DNA of 64,000 nt from Mermis nigrescens (taxonomy: Eukaryota > Nematoda > Enoplea > Mermithida > Mermithidae): positions 36,966,042 to 37,030,041 of the forward strand of contig JAVLUZ010000154.1 in the NCBI GenBank assembly GCA_036768485.1, in the 5' to 3' direction. The notes beneath the pieces were generated by a model that did no database searches, had not been told where the DNA came from, and worked only from the letters and a program-made list of their open reading frames with translations. Positions 22,639-33,594 of the stretch are shown one piece after another. The position numbers and the translations under genes were made by a program. Numbering within the stretch: position 1 is the stretch's first letter; each line of letters opens with the position of its first letter.

Positions 22639-25191
22639 GTACGTACCATTCCGATTATGGTCTAGTTAAGTCAATTTTATTGAATTTAATTTAATTTACC
22701 TGATCAAAGTATAAATTTTGCGTAAAGTCGATCTTTTATTCTTAACTTTTAAAATATTTTCAGACGAGCTTAAGCAAGATCATAATTTTTATTAACTGTT
22801 CTATTTATGCATTTGAAATAATAAGAACATTGCAAATCGTGAAAATAAGCAACGAAACTGATTGCAACAAATTAATTTCGCAAGAGAACGAATTTTTGTA
22901 CGATTTCAGCATCCTTTTTTGCAACTAAGGAAAAAGCAATCCAGCAAACCCAGATTTAACTAGCAAAGCCTCTACGAAAATTTTACGGACACCGTGCTTG
23001 TTCTTTTAACTGTGAAATCTTTTAAAGATGTCTCAGTCAGCTAAATTTAAAACTACAATTTTTGGCTGTCATTCTTAGCGAAATGCTGTTTATTTCATAA
23101 TGTTGAGCCATAAATCGTATGACGCATGTGCGTAAATTCAGAAGTTGAATCAGAGAGCAGTCAAAGTTTATAGAAACGAGATAAATTTTACGATGGAATG
23201 GTTTATATGTGTATGCTGCCTATTTAGATTGACAGCCTGACATTTGAAGAAGTCCAAAAATTTTTTTCGTAAGTTGCGAATTATCTGAAAGTGAGAACTA
23301 TTTTACTTAGTTATGGAATGAGTCACACTCTATTTGGTCAGATTTTGAAATTTGAGGAAAAGACGGAAATTGAGTGAAGACAGATTAGAGAAAAAACTAA
23401 CACACAATTACGCTCAACTGTAACACTTAGGGAATAGCATTTTTTGTGGTTTGTCGTGCAGTTGTTTTTGAATTTGTGTACAAAATTTCATTAAAATCTG
23501 GTTGGCTATGGGAAAACAATGACCGATTTTCAGAGACTTGTTTTGTCATTATCAACAGCTGTGGATTGAGAGCCACATAAGTTATTTAAAAATTTATTTA
23601 TACATAATTTGCAATAAGTGTTCAAAATTTATTTTGTGCCGTAGCCACTGATTATTATTTCAAAATAAGACATCTGAAAACTGGTTATAACTGAAGGGCA
23701 ACAAATTTAAAATTGATGAAATGTTGCATACAGCCTAGCTGCAATCATAGGTGAGCAGCACCCTAATTCGGGGAGTGGGTTGCAAGATATTTTGAAATGT
23801 CAAAAAATTGTCTTACAACTGGTGGTATAGCGGAAAACACCATTTTTCAACGTTTCTCATCGAGCAATATCCATTGGCATCAAAAAAATTGCGAAAAAAA
23901 ACAAAAAATTCAAAATTTGAATTCTGGGGGTTGGAGTTATTTTGGTTTAAGGTATTCGATCTTCTGGGGGTGCATACCCCCAAAACCCCCACGCCCACTT
24001 GTGGCTGCAATCAACTCCAATAAATTGTAGCTTTTTAGGTTCATACCGAGTTGTTAAGTATATGGACATTCTGACTACATACCTACCGATTTTGTTATCC
24101 CACGCTAAATCTTTGGCTCAATTTGGGCTAAGTTAGTCGTCTTCTGATTTTTAAGAATCATTTTTAAGAATCCCTTTTAATCATAACTTGTTTTATAAGC
24201 GTGTTTATTCAGTTGCGTCATGGTCTGCATTTTCGGTATGAGATCCCAATTTAATTCGATAAGCATGTCGCAGAACACCGATGCGTGTCGCACAGAGCCA
24301 ATCACCGACCCTCCGAATGATGAAGATCTAGTGAGACATTGCTATTTTTGGCTATAATTTAACTTGCGCATTTCCATCCTGATTATCAGGAAGTGAGCAG
24401 AATTTTGTTGCTGTGAGATCGAAAATCGGGGCGTTCATATAAATTTGTAGATCCGTTTTCTGTGAGAATGCATAGGCTTGAAATTTACCTGATTACATCA
24501 TTAGGTCAGAGTTAAAAGTCTTTCTAAGTGGAGATAGTCGGTAGCAGTGCGTGAAGTTCCTCGAAGTTTCTTGATATTGGAGAGAAAAACTTGCTACAAC
24601 GAGAACAAGCGTTGTTTTCATAGAGAAGTTGAACCTAGTCGTCAGAATAACTTGCCATGGAGTTTTTTCTTTTCGCCGAGGTACCTACATAAGTCATTAA
24701 AGTAATGTTGAAAATATTATTAATCGAAGTCATCAAACGAAGGACAGCTTCATTCGAGCAGTCTTAAAAATTGGTGTAAAGGTAAAAACCAATTAAAATT
24801 AATCTAATAAATTTGTCAAAAAAATTATTTTATATATTTCGGCTTTATTTTTACGGTATTTTTTCGAAAAACTTCTTCCTTTTTGACTTCAATGACTTTT
24901 CCAGACCCTAGAATGCAGATTTAATCATGTACCTACCTACCTATATTTCCGGACGCTTTATGTATCGCTACGTATTGTTGACTTTAGGCATATTGCTTGC
25001 ACGCGGCGACAGGCAGTGTCCTGCACGTCGTCAACGTTGACAAGTATGGAAATGAGGGAAGATCTAATATAGTGGTAAAGAGTCGCAGTGGATTTTTTTG
25101 CAATTCAGCGCTAAATAAGTGCTTTCTGCAACAAAAAATGATGAACGACTACAAATCCGCACGAACCGGTCGAATGTTGAATAGCATTTAG
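22547..25191 (+). CDS. Small secreted six-cysteine protein, whole gene model
   Basis: Three exons (22547-22638, 24213-24330, 24988-25191) join in frame into 137 residues. The N-terminus MLMIVVTFLSLYSLVIGA is a classic signal peptide with likely cleavage after VIGA, so the mature chain would be extracellular. After it come cysteines at residues 32, 36, 56, 73, 108 and 115, an even number that fits three disulfides. An acidic linker (DPPNDED) lies at 63-69, and the C-terminus is basic. Splice sites agree in phase at both junctions: CTAG before GTACGT, ATTCAG before T; GATCTA before GTGAGA, TTTAG before GCA. The family was not recognised. The spacing around VC-FG---F-S hints at a divergent Kazal-like fold, but this is speculation. 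Intron 1 holds a hAT MITE. No expression evidence is available. Confidence 0.5.
23746..24003 (+). mobile_element. hAT MITE, CATAGGTGGGC family
   Basis: A perfect 8-bp duplication GCTGCAAT flanks it (23738-23745 and 24004-24011). The left end is CATAGGTGAGCAGCACCC and the right end CCCACGCCCACTTGTG. It lies in intron 1 of the secreted-protein gene. Confidence 0.9.
24213..24330 (+). CDS. Exon 2 of secreted protein: three cysteines
   Basis: The acceptor GTGTTTATTCAG ends at 24212. The exon completes the serine codon, then reads CVMVCIFGMRSQFNS and ends NDEDL before the donor GTGAGA. 118 bases plus the 92 of exon 1 give exactly 70 codons. The strong acceptor, strong donor and matching phase support a real exon. 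Confidence 0.52.
24988..25191 (+). CDS. Exon 3 of secreted protein: C-terminal half
   Basis: The acceptor TTGACTTTAG ends at 24987 and the exon opens GCA in phase 0. It encodes 67 residues starting AYCLHAATGSVLHVVNV, with cysteines in FFC and NKC, and ends TAG at 25189-25191. Confidence 0.5.
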   Translation, partial: AYCLHAATGSVLHVVNVDKYGNEGRSNIVVKSRSGFFCNSALNKCFLQQKMMNDYKSARTGRMLNSI

Positions 25192-25222
25192 TGAATGTGA
25201 CATTTTTTTATTTATCGCTGCA

Positions 25223-25504
25223 TTATTCCATATTATGTGATTCTTCTCGATTGCTAAATAATTGATTATTCGCCTTAGCTTTGAGGTTGTTTGCATTTTT
25301 TAGATTAAAAATGAATGAAATAATGATGCCAATCAAGCTAAGTATCGAATAACATATGAAACTGAATCGATGAACTTTTGGAATGATGCTGAAAACCGTG
25401 CTAGAAATATTATTAATCAATAAAGAAGAGTTTATTTTAAGAAAAAAATAGAAGGCGTTAAGGCCGCTGAGGCCGGCTAAAGAATATATTAGAACAAAAA
25501 ACAT
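25223..25504 (-). CDS. Uncertain 93-codon hydrophobic frame
   Basis: A minus-strand frame with two hydrophobic stretches (about residues 2-22 and 48-66) that could be membrane helices, and a basic, asparagine-rich C-terminus. No homologue is recognised. AT-rich DNA readily yields such frames by chance, and it starts only 32 bp from the 3' end of the + strand gene. Kept as a possibility only. Confidence 0.18.
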   Translation of the reverse strand: MFFVLIYSLAGLSGLNAFYFFLKINSSLLINNISSTVFSIIPKVHRFSFICYSILSLIGIIISFIFNLKNANNLKAKANNQLFSNREESHNME

Positions 25505-25682
25505 GATGAATCCATCCGTATGAAAATGCGCCTAAAATTTAGATATTCAAATTGTTTGTTGCAAAGGCTTACCTAAACGCTTAAAAATGAAAGTTAAAGG
25601 CTTCGGGTAGCCGGCGAATAGAAAGCAAATATTTTTTGCTGGATTTTCCACCTTCTGATCTCTAGAGCACTAATACTCAAAC

Positions 25683-25846
25683 TATAGTCTGTTTCACATA
25701 ATTTCGTGCGTAAATTCTAAGAATTTTCAACGACAGTAAGCCGAGGGTTACGATTGAATCAGATCAATGCTATAATCGCAATCTGTCAGCTTACTGTCGG
25801 AGATAATATTAAAATTTATGACCGAACTTGCGTGAAACAGACTATA
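25683..25846. mobile_element. MITE, TATAGTCTGTTTCAC family (164 bp)
   Basis: TATAGTCTGTTTCACATAAT at the left, ACTTGCGTGAAACAGACTATA at the right. A second inner inverted repeat (CGACAGTAAGC and GCTTACTGTCG) surrounds the centre. Confidence 0.85.
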
Positions 25847-26105
25847 GGTGTAAATTGCCAATATGACTGAATTCACCGTCTACGTATGCCAAGAAGCATC
25901 GAGTATCGTGTTTTTCTTTTTTTGATCCGCATGTTATGTTCACGACACTCATTTAATGTTTTGTTCCTGTCAATGAACTGACTTCATTCTGGTAAACGCA
26001 AAACCAATTCAGTCGCCGTTTTTTTTCAAATGTTATTTTTTGAGATTATCGATTTTAGGTGATATTAAAGTTTAGGCCGATAGAGCGTATACGTACGTAT
26101 GTAAC

Positions 26106-26652
26106 TATAGTCTATTTCACTTATTCTACAGCCTCTTCTGTAAATTTTTTGAAGGCCGCAGTATGCCTGACTAGGTGATTTATGGTAACTCGACAGAAAA
26201 AAATGAGTGGGGCGAGCGGCTGTCACTCTTTCATTTTTAATGCACTCAGCCGTTTATATAGATTTACATAATTCAAGTATCTATGTAAAGAGTGCTGGGA
26301 CATACTAAGTGTGCTAAATAAAAATATCGCGCCTGAATTCGAACCCGTGTTGCTTTGACGAAAATCAGACATTCTTTACTGCACTAAGCAGAAGCTTCCA
26401 GCGATGTTTAAAATGTTAGTCTATTGCGTTTAACGGTCAATTTATGACAAGCTGAATGCGCGAGTTCCATCGTTGCATGATTCGCTGGAAGACAAGGAGA
26501 AATTATGCCGTAAAACATTTTATAGAAAAATCCTTCCTCCCTACGTGACTACAGTGATCTCTAAATGACCTACAGTAAGTAGGAAAGATGGACATACTGT
26601 AGCCTCTGCGAAGATTTTCTAAAAAGCTCTCAGATAAATGAAACAGACTATA
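26106..26652. mobile_element. Larger TATAGTCTG-ended element (547 bp)
   Basis: The left end TATAGTCTATTTCACTTATTCTACAGCCTC and the right end TGAAACAGACTATA are inverted. The inner sequences GCCTCTTCTGTAAATTTTTT and AAGATTTTCTAAAAAGCTCTCAG also correspond roughly. It contains a tRNA-like head (26300-26408), so it may be a composite. Confidence 0.55.
26300..26408 (-). repeat. tRNA-like SINE head
   Basis: On the minus strand, GCTTAGTGCAGTAAAGAATG resembles a tRNA D-arm (A box) and CACGGGTTCGAATTC is a good T-arm B box, with roughly normal spacing. The acceptor stem does not pair, so this is not a functional tRNA gene. It is either a tRNA-derived SINE fragment or a tRNA pseudogene. Confidence 0.5.
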
Positions 26653-27700
26653 ATGATGTTTGCATTTCCCTAGGATTGAATCTTTGGCGCTATTTTCGGT
26701 CATTTCGTTCCATCGACCTCCCATCCAAATGTGGTTGCACTGCAGCCCAAGTTAGCGGATATCCATGTAAAAAGAGATTTATTTAGTGTAAATACAATCC
26801 TATTTTCTCATCTTAAAGTTGGTAATATCACTGAATATGAATATGCTCAAAAATGCTCATTTCTTACTGCTGTATACTTTTTCATATAGCTTGAACAGTA
26901 AAAAACGATGCAAGTGGTGCTAAAATGAGGAGACGGAGTTATAGGCACAAAGCTGAGAAAGGTAGTTAAAAAATGCTGATAGGCTGACTGGCTTGAACGC
27001 CGTTAGCTCATGATAAACGGAAGTTAAGCTGATTTAACCTAACAAAGACATTTTTAATACGTGTAGCTAGTAATAATATATGTAGGTACAAGTAAAGCAC
27101 AAAGCAGAAGCATGCATCTCATCATAAAATATATGTGGGTAATAAAACTTAGGGGAATCCAATTGTGAGCTGATGTGATGCGCGCGCTGGCGCGACTGAG
27201 AATTCAGTATTGCAATGTCACACGAACTTTGCTAGTGAATCAACGATGGATTCTCGGAATCAGTGTGTGGCTCTCATGAAATCTTAATGACTTTGCCCGT
27301 AACTTCATGCGTCATCCGTCGAAATCGGAGATGCTCGAGAAGAACCATGACCATGGGCGTGGAGTTTTGGGGGTCTACACCCCTACAATCTGAAAAACCT
27401 CCCGCATAACTCGATAATCCCCCAGAATTGAATCTGAATCTTTGACCGGTTTTGGCTCCCCCTCTATTTGGCTACTGCTTATACATGATCTTCGGGGGTT
27501 GGGAAGGGGTTTCAACCCACCCTCCCGCCAGAAAAATTTTCACCCTACGGAAAAATTTTTTCACCCTCCCCAGAAATGTAATTTTCCAAATCCTCAGAAT
27601 TAATTTCACATTTTCGAAGTGAGGATTCGAACTAATTCATCGTTTAAGAAAAGCTAAAAATTAAGCGATTACAATCGATATAAAATTAAAAGCGAAATTT
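26653..27700. other. No gene recognised; one diverged C-rich repeat
   Basis: AT-rich sequence with a diverged member of the C-rich MITE group at about 27350-27600 (CATGGGCGTGGAGTTTTGGGGG onward). No exon was supported. Confidence 0.4.
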
Positions 27701-27712
27701 AAAAAGTTAAGA

Positions 27713-28178
27713 AATGGTGGTATGGCAGAAAAACACCATTTTTCAACGTTTCTCTTTGAGCACTATCTATTTACATTAAAAAAGTGCGCAAAAAACAAAA
27801 AAAATTTCAAAAATTGAATTCTGGGGGGTATTTTGGTTTTTCGGGGGGAGGGGGTATTTTGGTTTCCAGGGCGTATTTTGGTTTCTGGGGGGTGCATACC
27901 CCCACAACCCCCACGTCCAGGCAGTGGCGGATCGAGGATTTTCCTAAGGGGGTGCGGTACCCCCTAAGGGGGGCGGTACCCCTAAGGGGGCGGTACCCCT
28001 AAGGGGGCGGTACCCATAAAGGGGGTGGAACCATGACTTGGGCGGAAAAATTAGCCGATTTAACCCGAAAATCGCTAAAAATCGCTCAAAAATCCTTAAT
28101 TTTGCGCACTATTTTGGGCTATTGAGGGGCGGCTGCCCTTCCCCAACCCCCATAAATCCGCCCCTGCGTCCAGGTATG
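27713..28178 (+). mobile_element. CATAGGTGGGC MITE, left end lost, split by another MITE
   Basis: The core AAATGGTGGTATGGCAG onward and the right end CCCACGTCCAGG...TATG are present. The left 40 bp or so are missing. The right end is split by the element at 27922-28166. Confidence 0.75.
27922..28166. mobile_element. hAT MITE, TIR CAGTGGCGGATC / CAGGGGCGGATT
   Basis: Flanked by a perfect 8-bp duplication CGTCCAGG (27914-27921 and 28167-28174). The left end CAGTGGCGGATCGAGG and the inverted right end CAGGGGCGGATTTATGG match. Inside the left end are four tandem variants of CTAAGGGGGCGGTACCC. It is a relative of the element at 48805. Confidence 0.9.
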
Positions 28179-28309
28179 GCAGTATGCACCTATATTCTGT
28201 TTCACACAACTTCAAAAAGATTTTAATACTTGTAAATGTAAGTGTTGTCGGTTCCAAGTTTACCTGAATACGTCTAGGATGCTACGGCCTGACAAAGGGG
28301 TCGTAAAGA

Positions 28310-28500
28310 CAAGTGGGCGTGTGGGAGGTGAGTTTGGTAGGGTACGCATCCTCCTAGAAAGCCGAAGCACCCACCCCAGAAACCAAAATACCCCTACCAG
28401 AATTTAATTTTTGAATTTTTGTTTTCTTCGCAATTTTTTTATGCCAATAGATGATGCTCGATGAGAAATGTTGAAAAATAATGTTTTCAATCGTTGAGAA
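28310..28500 (-). mobile_element. Truncated CATAGGTGGGC MITE
   Basis: It reads GTGGGCGTGTGGGAGGTGAG and so on to ATGCCAATAGATGATGCTCG and GAAAAATAATGTTTTCAATCG. It stops before the second terminal repeat, so no duplication can be checked. Confidence 0.65.
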
Positions 28501-28811
28501 TTAGATATCCATTTTTTATCACGCCAACTATTTCGGGCTGGTGGGAGCGCCACCTGCCCCTTTAATCCCTTGTTACAGGCGTATATCCTATAATAATGTA
28601 ATTTTACACAGTAAAACTTCACATGCTTATCAATTGCTATGCACAGATCATTATTGTTGCTTCTGTGTAAAGCGCTTTTGTAATCGATTTAAATTGACTC
28701 GAAATTGGCAATTCATGCACAACGTTTCCTGGAATGACGATGTCCGTTTAACTTTAAGAAAAATTAAAAAAAAATTGTTGAAATTGAGCAGAATTTAGTT
28801 AACATGAGTGT

Positions 28812-29413
28812 ATGATGCAAAGCACCGAAAGTCTTCTTGACACTTTAGAGCCAACTTTAAAAAACCTTATAAGAGCCATTTTCTACGATTATTTTCCGGA
28901 AAATCGACCATTCAGGGTAGTAGTCGCAAATTCACTAGATGGGCGGATTGAGGGAGGAAATTCAAAACCTTTCGTTCGTCTACATCAATTTTGTGGTGCT
29001 TCCAGGTATTAAGCTATTCTTAAAGAAATTTAATCTTTTTGCAACAAATTGTTTGAAATTACGAAAGTTTTCTGAAAAAATTTTGCACCAGGAATTATTT
29101 TTAAATCGACAATATGTAATGGCGAAAAACGCTACTCTGCGCGTGAGTAGTGGGCTTTGAATTTATTTTTGACTGTTTTAGAAAAACGTTGGGGCACCGT
29201 CCTACCCTCACAAAAATTCTATATCCGCTACTGGATCATAGGTCATTTTGCGGGGTCATTAACGATTCTGGAGGGTCAGCCCAAAGTCTCTAAGAACACG
29301 TATGGCGGCTGCCTTCTCATTGGCCAAAAGAATGGATGTTTTTTATACAGATTTTTGACCATTTCTCAAATTTTTATGATGCGTTGCGACCAGAAATACA
29401 TATGTATATGTAG
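28812..29413 (+). CDS. Hypothetical two-exon gene
   Basis: Exon 1 (28812-29005) opens MMQSTESLLDTLEPTLKNLI and ends TTCCAG before GTATTA (phase 2). Exon 2 starts at 29182 after a strong acceptor (TTTTTGACTGTTTTAG), continues in phase, and stays open to the TAG at 29411-29413, giving 141 residues. Exon 1 reads like protein (FYDYFPENRPFRVVVANSLDG), but no family is recognised. Repeat-derived sequence may cover part of exon 2. Alternatively these are chance frames or transposon remnants. Confidence 0.3.
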
Positions 29414-29944
29414 GTATTTACTTTCTTAGACGCCTAAAAACAATATTTTTCCGCCGTGAATGTTTTTGTACCGACTGGTTAAAGGAGCATTAGGCTACTA
29501 TTTCATCATGATTTTCTCCTATTTTAAGCATAATTCCTAAGAGATTACGTTTTGCAAGTCAGGTTTCAATCGGCTATATTGTACCAAGCGCACGAATAAA
29601 CGAAGCAATTATTCATTAGATACAAGTGTAAGTGACAGAATTTTTGCGCTATGGGCCAAATTAGCAATTTTATCTATAGTTTGTTCAATTGACACGAGTT
29701 TTTTTTCCAAATGTTGTCAAAATTTTTTATGTTTCATGTCTAGAGAGAATGAGCACTGTTCGAAACGTAAAAAAATGTTTTTGACGAACGCATACCCATC
29801 GTTTTTAGCTAAAAAAAGACTTGTTAAAACTTTCGAAGCCACCTCCATATATGTCTTTTCAAGAACCTGTTTTTTGATGCTTCTGACGATGCATGTTTTC
29901 TTGCAAAGTCATAAAATATATTACAGCTAAAGGCAGCCGTGAAA

Positions 29945-30133
29945 TTATTAAGATTTTTTCAAAGGTCAAAAATGACCTTACAAATGGTGGTATGGCGGAA
30001 AAACACAATTTTTCAACGTTTCTCATCGAGCAATATCCATTGGCATCAAAAATTTGAAAAAAAATTTTCAAAAATTGAATTCTGATGGGTTCTGGTGGTG
30101 CATGCTCCCCAAACACCCCCACGCTCAGGTATT
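29945..30133 (+). mobile_element. CATAGGTGGGC MITE, left end diverged
   Basis: It has GATTTTTTCAAAGGTCAAAAA, AATGGTGGTATGGCGG and ATTGGCATCAAAAAT, then CCCCCACGCTCAGGTATTC. A second left-end-like segment (GATGGGCAGCAACCAAATTCTGGGG) begins at 30148, so two insertions may overlap here. Confidence 0.65.
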
Positions 30134-30500
30134 CTCGGCAGCATAGATGGGCAGCAACCAAATTCTGGGGGTCCGATGAGGCGAAATCTTCGAAAATACA
30201 ATTCTGGGGTCTATCGATTTCGGGGGCGGGCAAGCCGGATTTTGAGGGTCCAGCCAAACCCCAATTCTATGTGTGACCGGCAATATTTTACGTGGGACAT
30301 CAGCTATTTTTGGAGTCAAGCGATAATACCTCTCCAACTCCTTCCTAAAAACGCTCAGATTATGACTCAGCATGTTTTTCAATAATCTTTTTATTTAAAT
30401 GCTTGACTAGAGAGATTTTTCTCGGTGAATCTTCCAATGCAGTGGGTTCAATAAGAATTTTTTGTGTGGGTCTATCGATACAGCCAAATTAAAATAAGTA

Positions 30501-30656
<156 letters not shown>

Positions 30657-30824
30657 TTTAGGTTCAGCTCAAAGTCATTCGCATGCCTCGTGTCGCGTGA
30701 CTCAAAAACTAAAGTTTAGAAAAGAAAAGCTCTTTTCAACGTTTTGTTCATGGTGATGCATTGGAGAGAAGCATAAAACTTGCTGCGAATTCTCTGACAT
30801 GATACCATTTCTCTCCCTCATCGC

Positions 30825-30904
30825 TGATTTATTATTACTGTATAATTTTTTCACTGCACAAATGGCTTCATGCTCTGGTAGCGGCTGGTTGCTTTTAAGT
30901 CTAA
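30825..30904. mobile_element. Left part of a TATAGTCTG-group MITE split by Helitron 1
   Basis: CTGATTTATTATTACTGTAT and TTCACTGCACAAATGGCTTC match the left half of the MITE at 59575. The right half resumes at 32714, on the far side of Helitron copy 1. Confidence 0.75.
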
Positions 30905-32713
30905 CTAGCAGATGGGGCGCTTCGCTGCCCCATCTGCTAGAGTGTTTGTAAACAAATAATATCTTAACCAGTAATTAGTATAAAAAATTGAATGACTCTG
31001 CAATGAATCGGCGAGCGGTTTTTATATTTTTTATGTCTAGCTGAGCGAGCTGTCCGGCGTTGCCCTGGCTGAACTTAGGCCTGATAGCTGCATGGGATTG
31101 AGATGTCTCTTGTACTTTTTTATTTTTCGGGACTTTTGATGTTTTTGGGATATTTCTAAAAAAATTGTTGGTAAAAACATATTGTATTTTTTTAAATTTT
31201 TTAAAACTGTCTTTTGTCAACCATTTCTTTGATTAAATCCATATTTCTGACGTTATAGAATGGTTCTGAGAATTCTTTCTCCTAAATCATATTTTTGATG
31301 TTCTGGGATGTTCTGGAAATTATACCATTAGATGGGTTTGGGATGTTTAAGAATTTTGTTTGATCATAACCATATTTTTAACGTTTTGGAATATTAAAAA
31401 ACTTTTTTGGTCCAAAACCATACTTTTGATGTTTTTAGAGGTTTAAAATTTTTTTTTTGGTCAAAACCACATTTTTGATGTTTTGGGGTGTGTGAAAAAT
31501 TTTTTTTGGTCAAAACCATTTTTTTGATGTTTTGGGATGTTTAAAGATTTTTTTGGTGCAAACCATATTTTTGATGTTTTGGGACACCAATCTTACAGCA
31601 CAGGATATGTTATAGCACTGGGTATGGTATATCACGTCTATCTTGTAGCATGGGGTATATTATATCACTTCATATCCTGTAACAATGGGTATGCTATATC
31701 ACGTCCTATCTTATAGCATGGGGCATGTTATATCACGTCCTGTTGTATAGCATGGGGTATGTTACATCACGTCCTATTGTATAGCATTGAGTATGTTGTA
31801 TCACGTCCTATCTTATAGCGTCGGGTTCAACTTTGTACAATGTTCAACTTTGCCCTCATTGTAAACAAATGCTAAAAGTTGCATATTAAATTAGCCGCTA
31901 GAAGCAAAAACATTTGGATTTGTATTTTCGAAAGCCGCATGTTCGCTGCTTTCGATTGCTTCGCATTAAATTTCACGCGCGCTGGTTTACAAGGTCAAAA
32001 ATTTTGACTTGGTGCAAGCTCTTTTTCAGTGATTAATCATCTTTATAAGTACCCGTACGTGATTTCCTTTCAGCCCGTCTCATACATGTTTTATGATGAC
32101 GGATCGTATATTTAAAGTAGCGAATATGGAATCAGCGGTCTCAGAAACCTCAGGGGCCAAATTTTGGAAGCAACAGTCAATCTGTGCTTCTGCAAAAAGA
32201 CAAAAACCTAAATTTCACGCTATGCATAGGGTACCTTTGGGCTCCCGTATCTCAGAAACCAATCCGTGAATTTTCTTCAAATTTTACAGTAAGGTCAGTC
32301 ATAAGATGTTCAATAATTGGTGAAAACTTTAAAAAATTTATTCGCTGCGATTTAAGATATTTGATCAAATACACTTGTAAATCACGTTTTTCTTACGGCA
32401 TCACATCAGTTTACACTGTAGTGTAAAGTAGTTTACACCAGTCGATAGCGCATGAAAAGTTGATCTAGGGTGGCTTTAAAATTTTACCCTGCGGAAATTG
32501 CATAAGCGGCTAGAGCTACCAAAACCTTTTACATAAATCCGTAGTTTCCGGTTTTCAGGAGTCCGAACAAGCCATTTTAATCAAAAAATTGTAATTAGCG
32601 CCCGAGAATACCCATTGAGTGAAAATATAAGTATCACAAAATTATCCAGTAAAAACTTTTTTGCCTCACAGACACACACACACTTACACACAACTCGAAA
32701 TTAATATTATAGA
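30905..32713 (-). mobile_element. Non-autonomous Helitron, copy 1
   Basis: On the minus strand it begins TCTATAATATTAATTTCG and ends with a hairpin (GCAGATGGGGC, loop, GCCCCATCTGC) closing in TAG, so the final four bases are CTAG. It lies between A and T of the host, as Helitrons do. The related unoccupied MITE at 59575 has the continuous site (CTTCTTA then TTGACG), which fixes both boundaries. No Rep/helicase frame is visible. Inside are (order on +) GATGTTTTGGGATGTTT repeats (31130-31580), a TATAGCATGGGGTATGTTA minisatellite (31600-31830) and AC repeats near 32670. Confidence 0.85.
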
Positions 32714-32856
32714 TTGCTGATGTTTAATGTGCATTGCTTAATATGTGGCACATCTAACGAACTGCAGCAACAACCTAAAGCGTGAAATATTCTGTTACAG
32801 TAATAAGTTGTAAAGCGAAAATGGGCCGTTTGGAATGGAACGGACTATAGTCTTGC
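32714..32856. mobile_element. Right part of the TATAGTCTG-group MITE split by Helitron 1
   Basis: It runs from TTGCTGATGTTTAATGTGC to the end GGAATGGAACGGACTATA, matching 59701-59833. Confidence 0.8.
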
Positions 32857-33151
32857 ATTTCACTATGAAAAAATTCCGCAGTATTTTCTGTGAATACCGG
32901 AAATTAGTTGCTTATTTTTGCATGCTTCTAATATTCAATCGTTTAAATTAATGCTCGGGGCCATGCATAAATACACAGCTAAAAAATGTGTGTACGGCGC
33001 GAAGGGCCGAACTCCGACACTTTTGAAGCCAAAAACGAACTGAAAACGTTTAAAATGCACTCTTCTTACAGTTTTTACGAATCGACAATTCTAGGGCTTC
33101 GCAGCCATTTTGCGGGGGTCAGTAGCATAGGTAGGCGGCTCCAAAGTTCTG

Positions 33152-33560
33152 GGGCTCGTTGCATAAAAGACTTGTAGTCGCTACAAGTCTTACAAGCTAC
33201 AAGTTACAAATGAATTCCGTTGCATAAAACTATTAGCAACAAGTTACAAGCTACAAGTCCCACAAGTGCAAAACTACAAGTTTTACAAGTCTTGTAGCTA
33301 CAAGTCTGCGTTGCATAAAATCACTGGTAATTGCTACAAGTTCTATAAGTCGTACAAGACTTGTAGCTACAAGTGTAGGTTGCATAAAACTACTAGCTAC
33401 AAGCTACAAGCTACAAGTCCAGGGCATGCACATATCATTAGACAAAAATGGAAATTACAAGTCGTATTAGTAACGCGTTGCATAAATATATTAGTACTAC
33501 AATTGTAGGTTGGAGACTTGTAACTCGTAATGCATTTTTTACAAGTCGTTTTTGACTTGT
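33152..33560. repeat. Left subterminal array of the Harbinger element
   Basis: GTTGCATAAA occurs at about 33159, 33219, 33310, 33380 and 33477, each followed by runs of CTACAAGT or ACAAGTCTTGTAG. A mirror array (TTTATGCAACG and ACTTGTAG) fills 34926-35192. These are probably transposase or Myb-protein binding sites. Confidence 0.75.
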
Positions 33561-33594
33561 AAATCGGGAATTTTTCCTTGTTTTATTAAAAATT

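Noticed and set aside
26300..26408. Functional tRNA gene
   Set aside because: A and B boxes are present, but the acceptor stem and anticodon arm do not pair. Treated as a SINE head or tRNA pseudogene.
27784..28002. Glycine-rich frames in C-rich repeats, also at 15711, 23797, 37414, 40829 and 63293
   Set aside because: All fall inside copies of the CATAGGTGGGC MITE or its C-rich relatives. The same peptide scraps recur in every copy.
31600..31830. CRISPR-like regular repeats
   Set aside because: Units are directly adjacent, diverged and without unique spacers, and the window is eukaryotic. They are minisatellite units in a Helitron.
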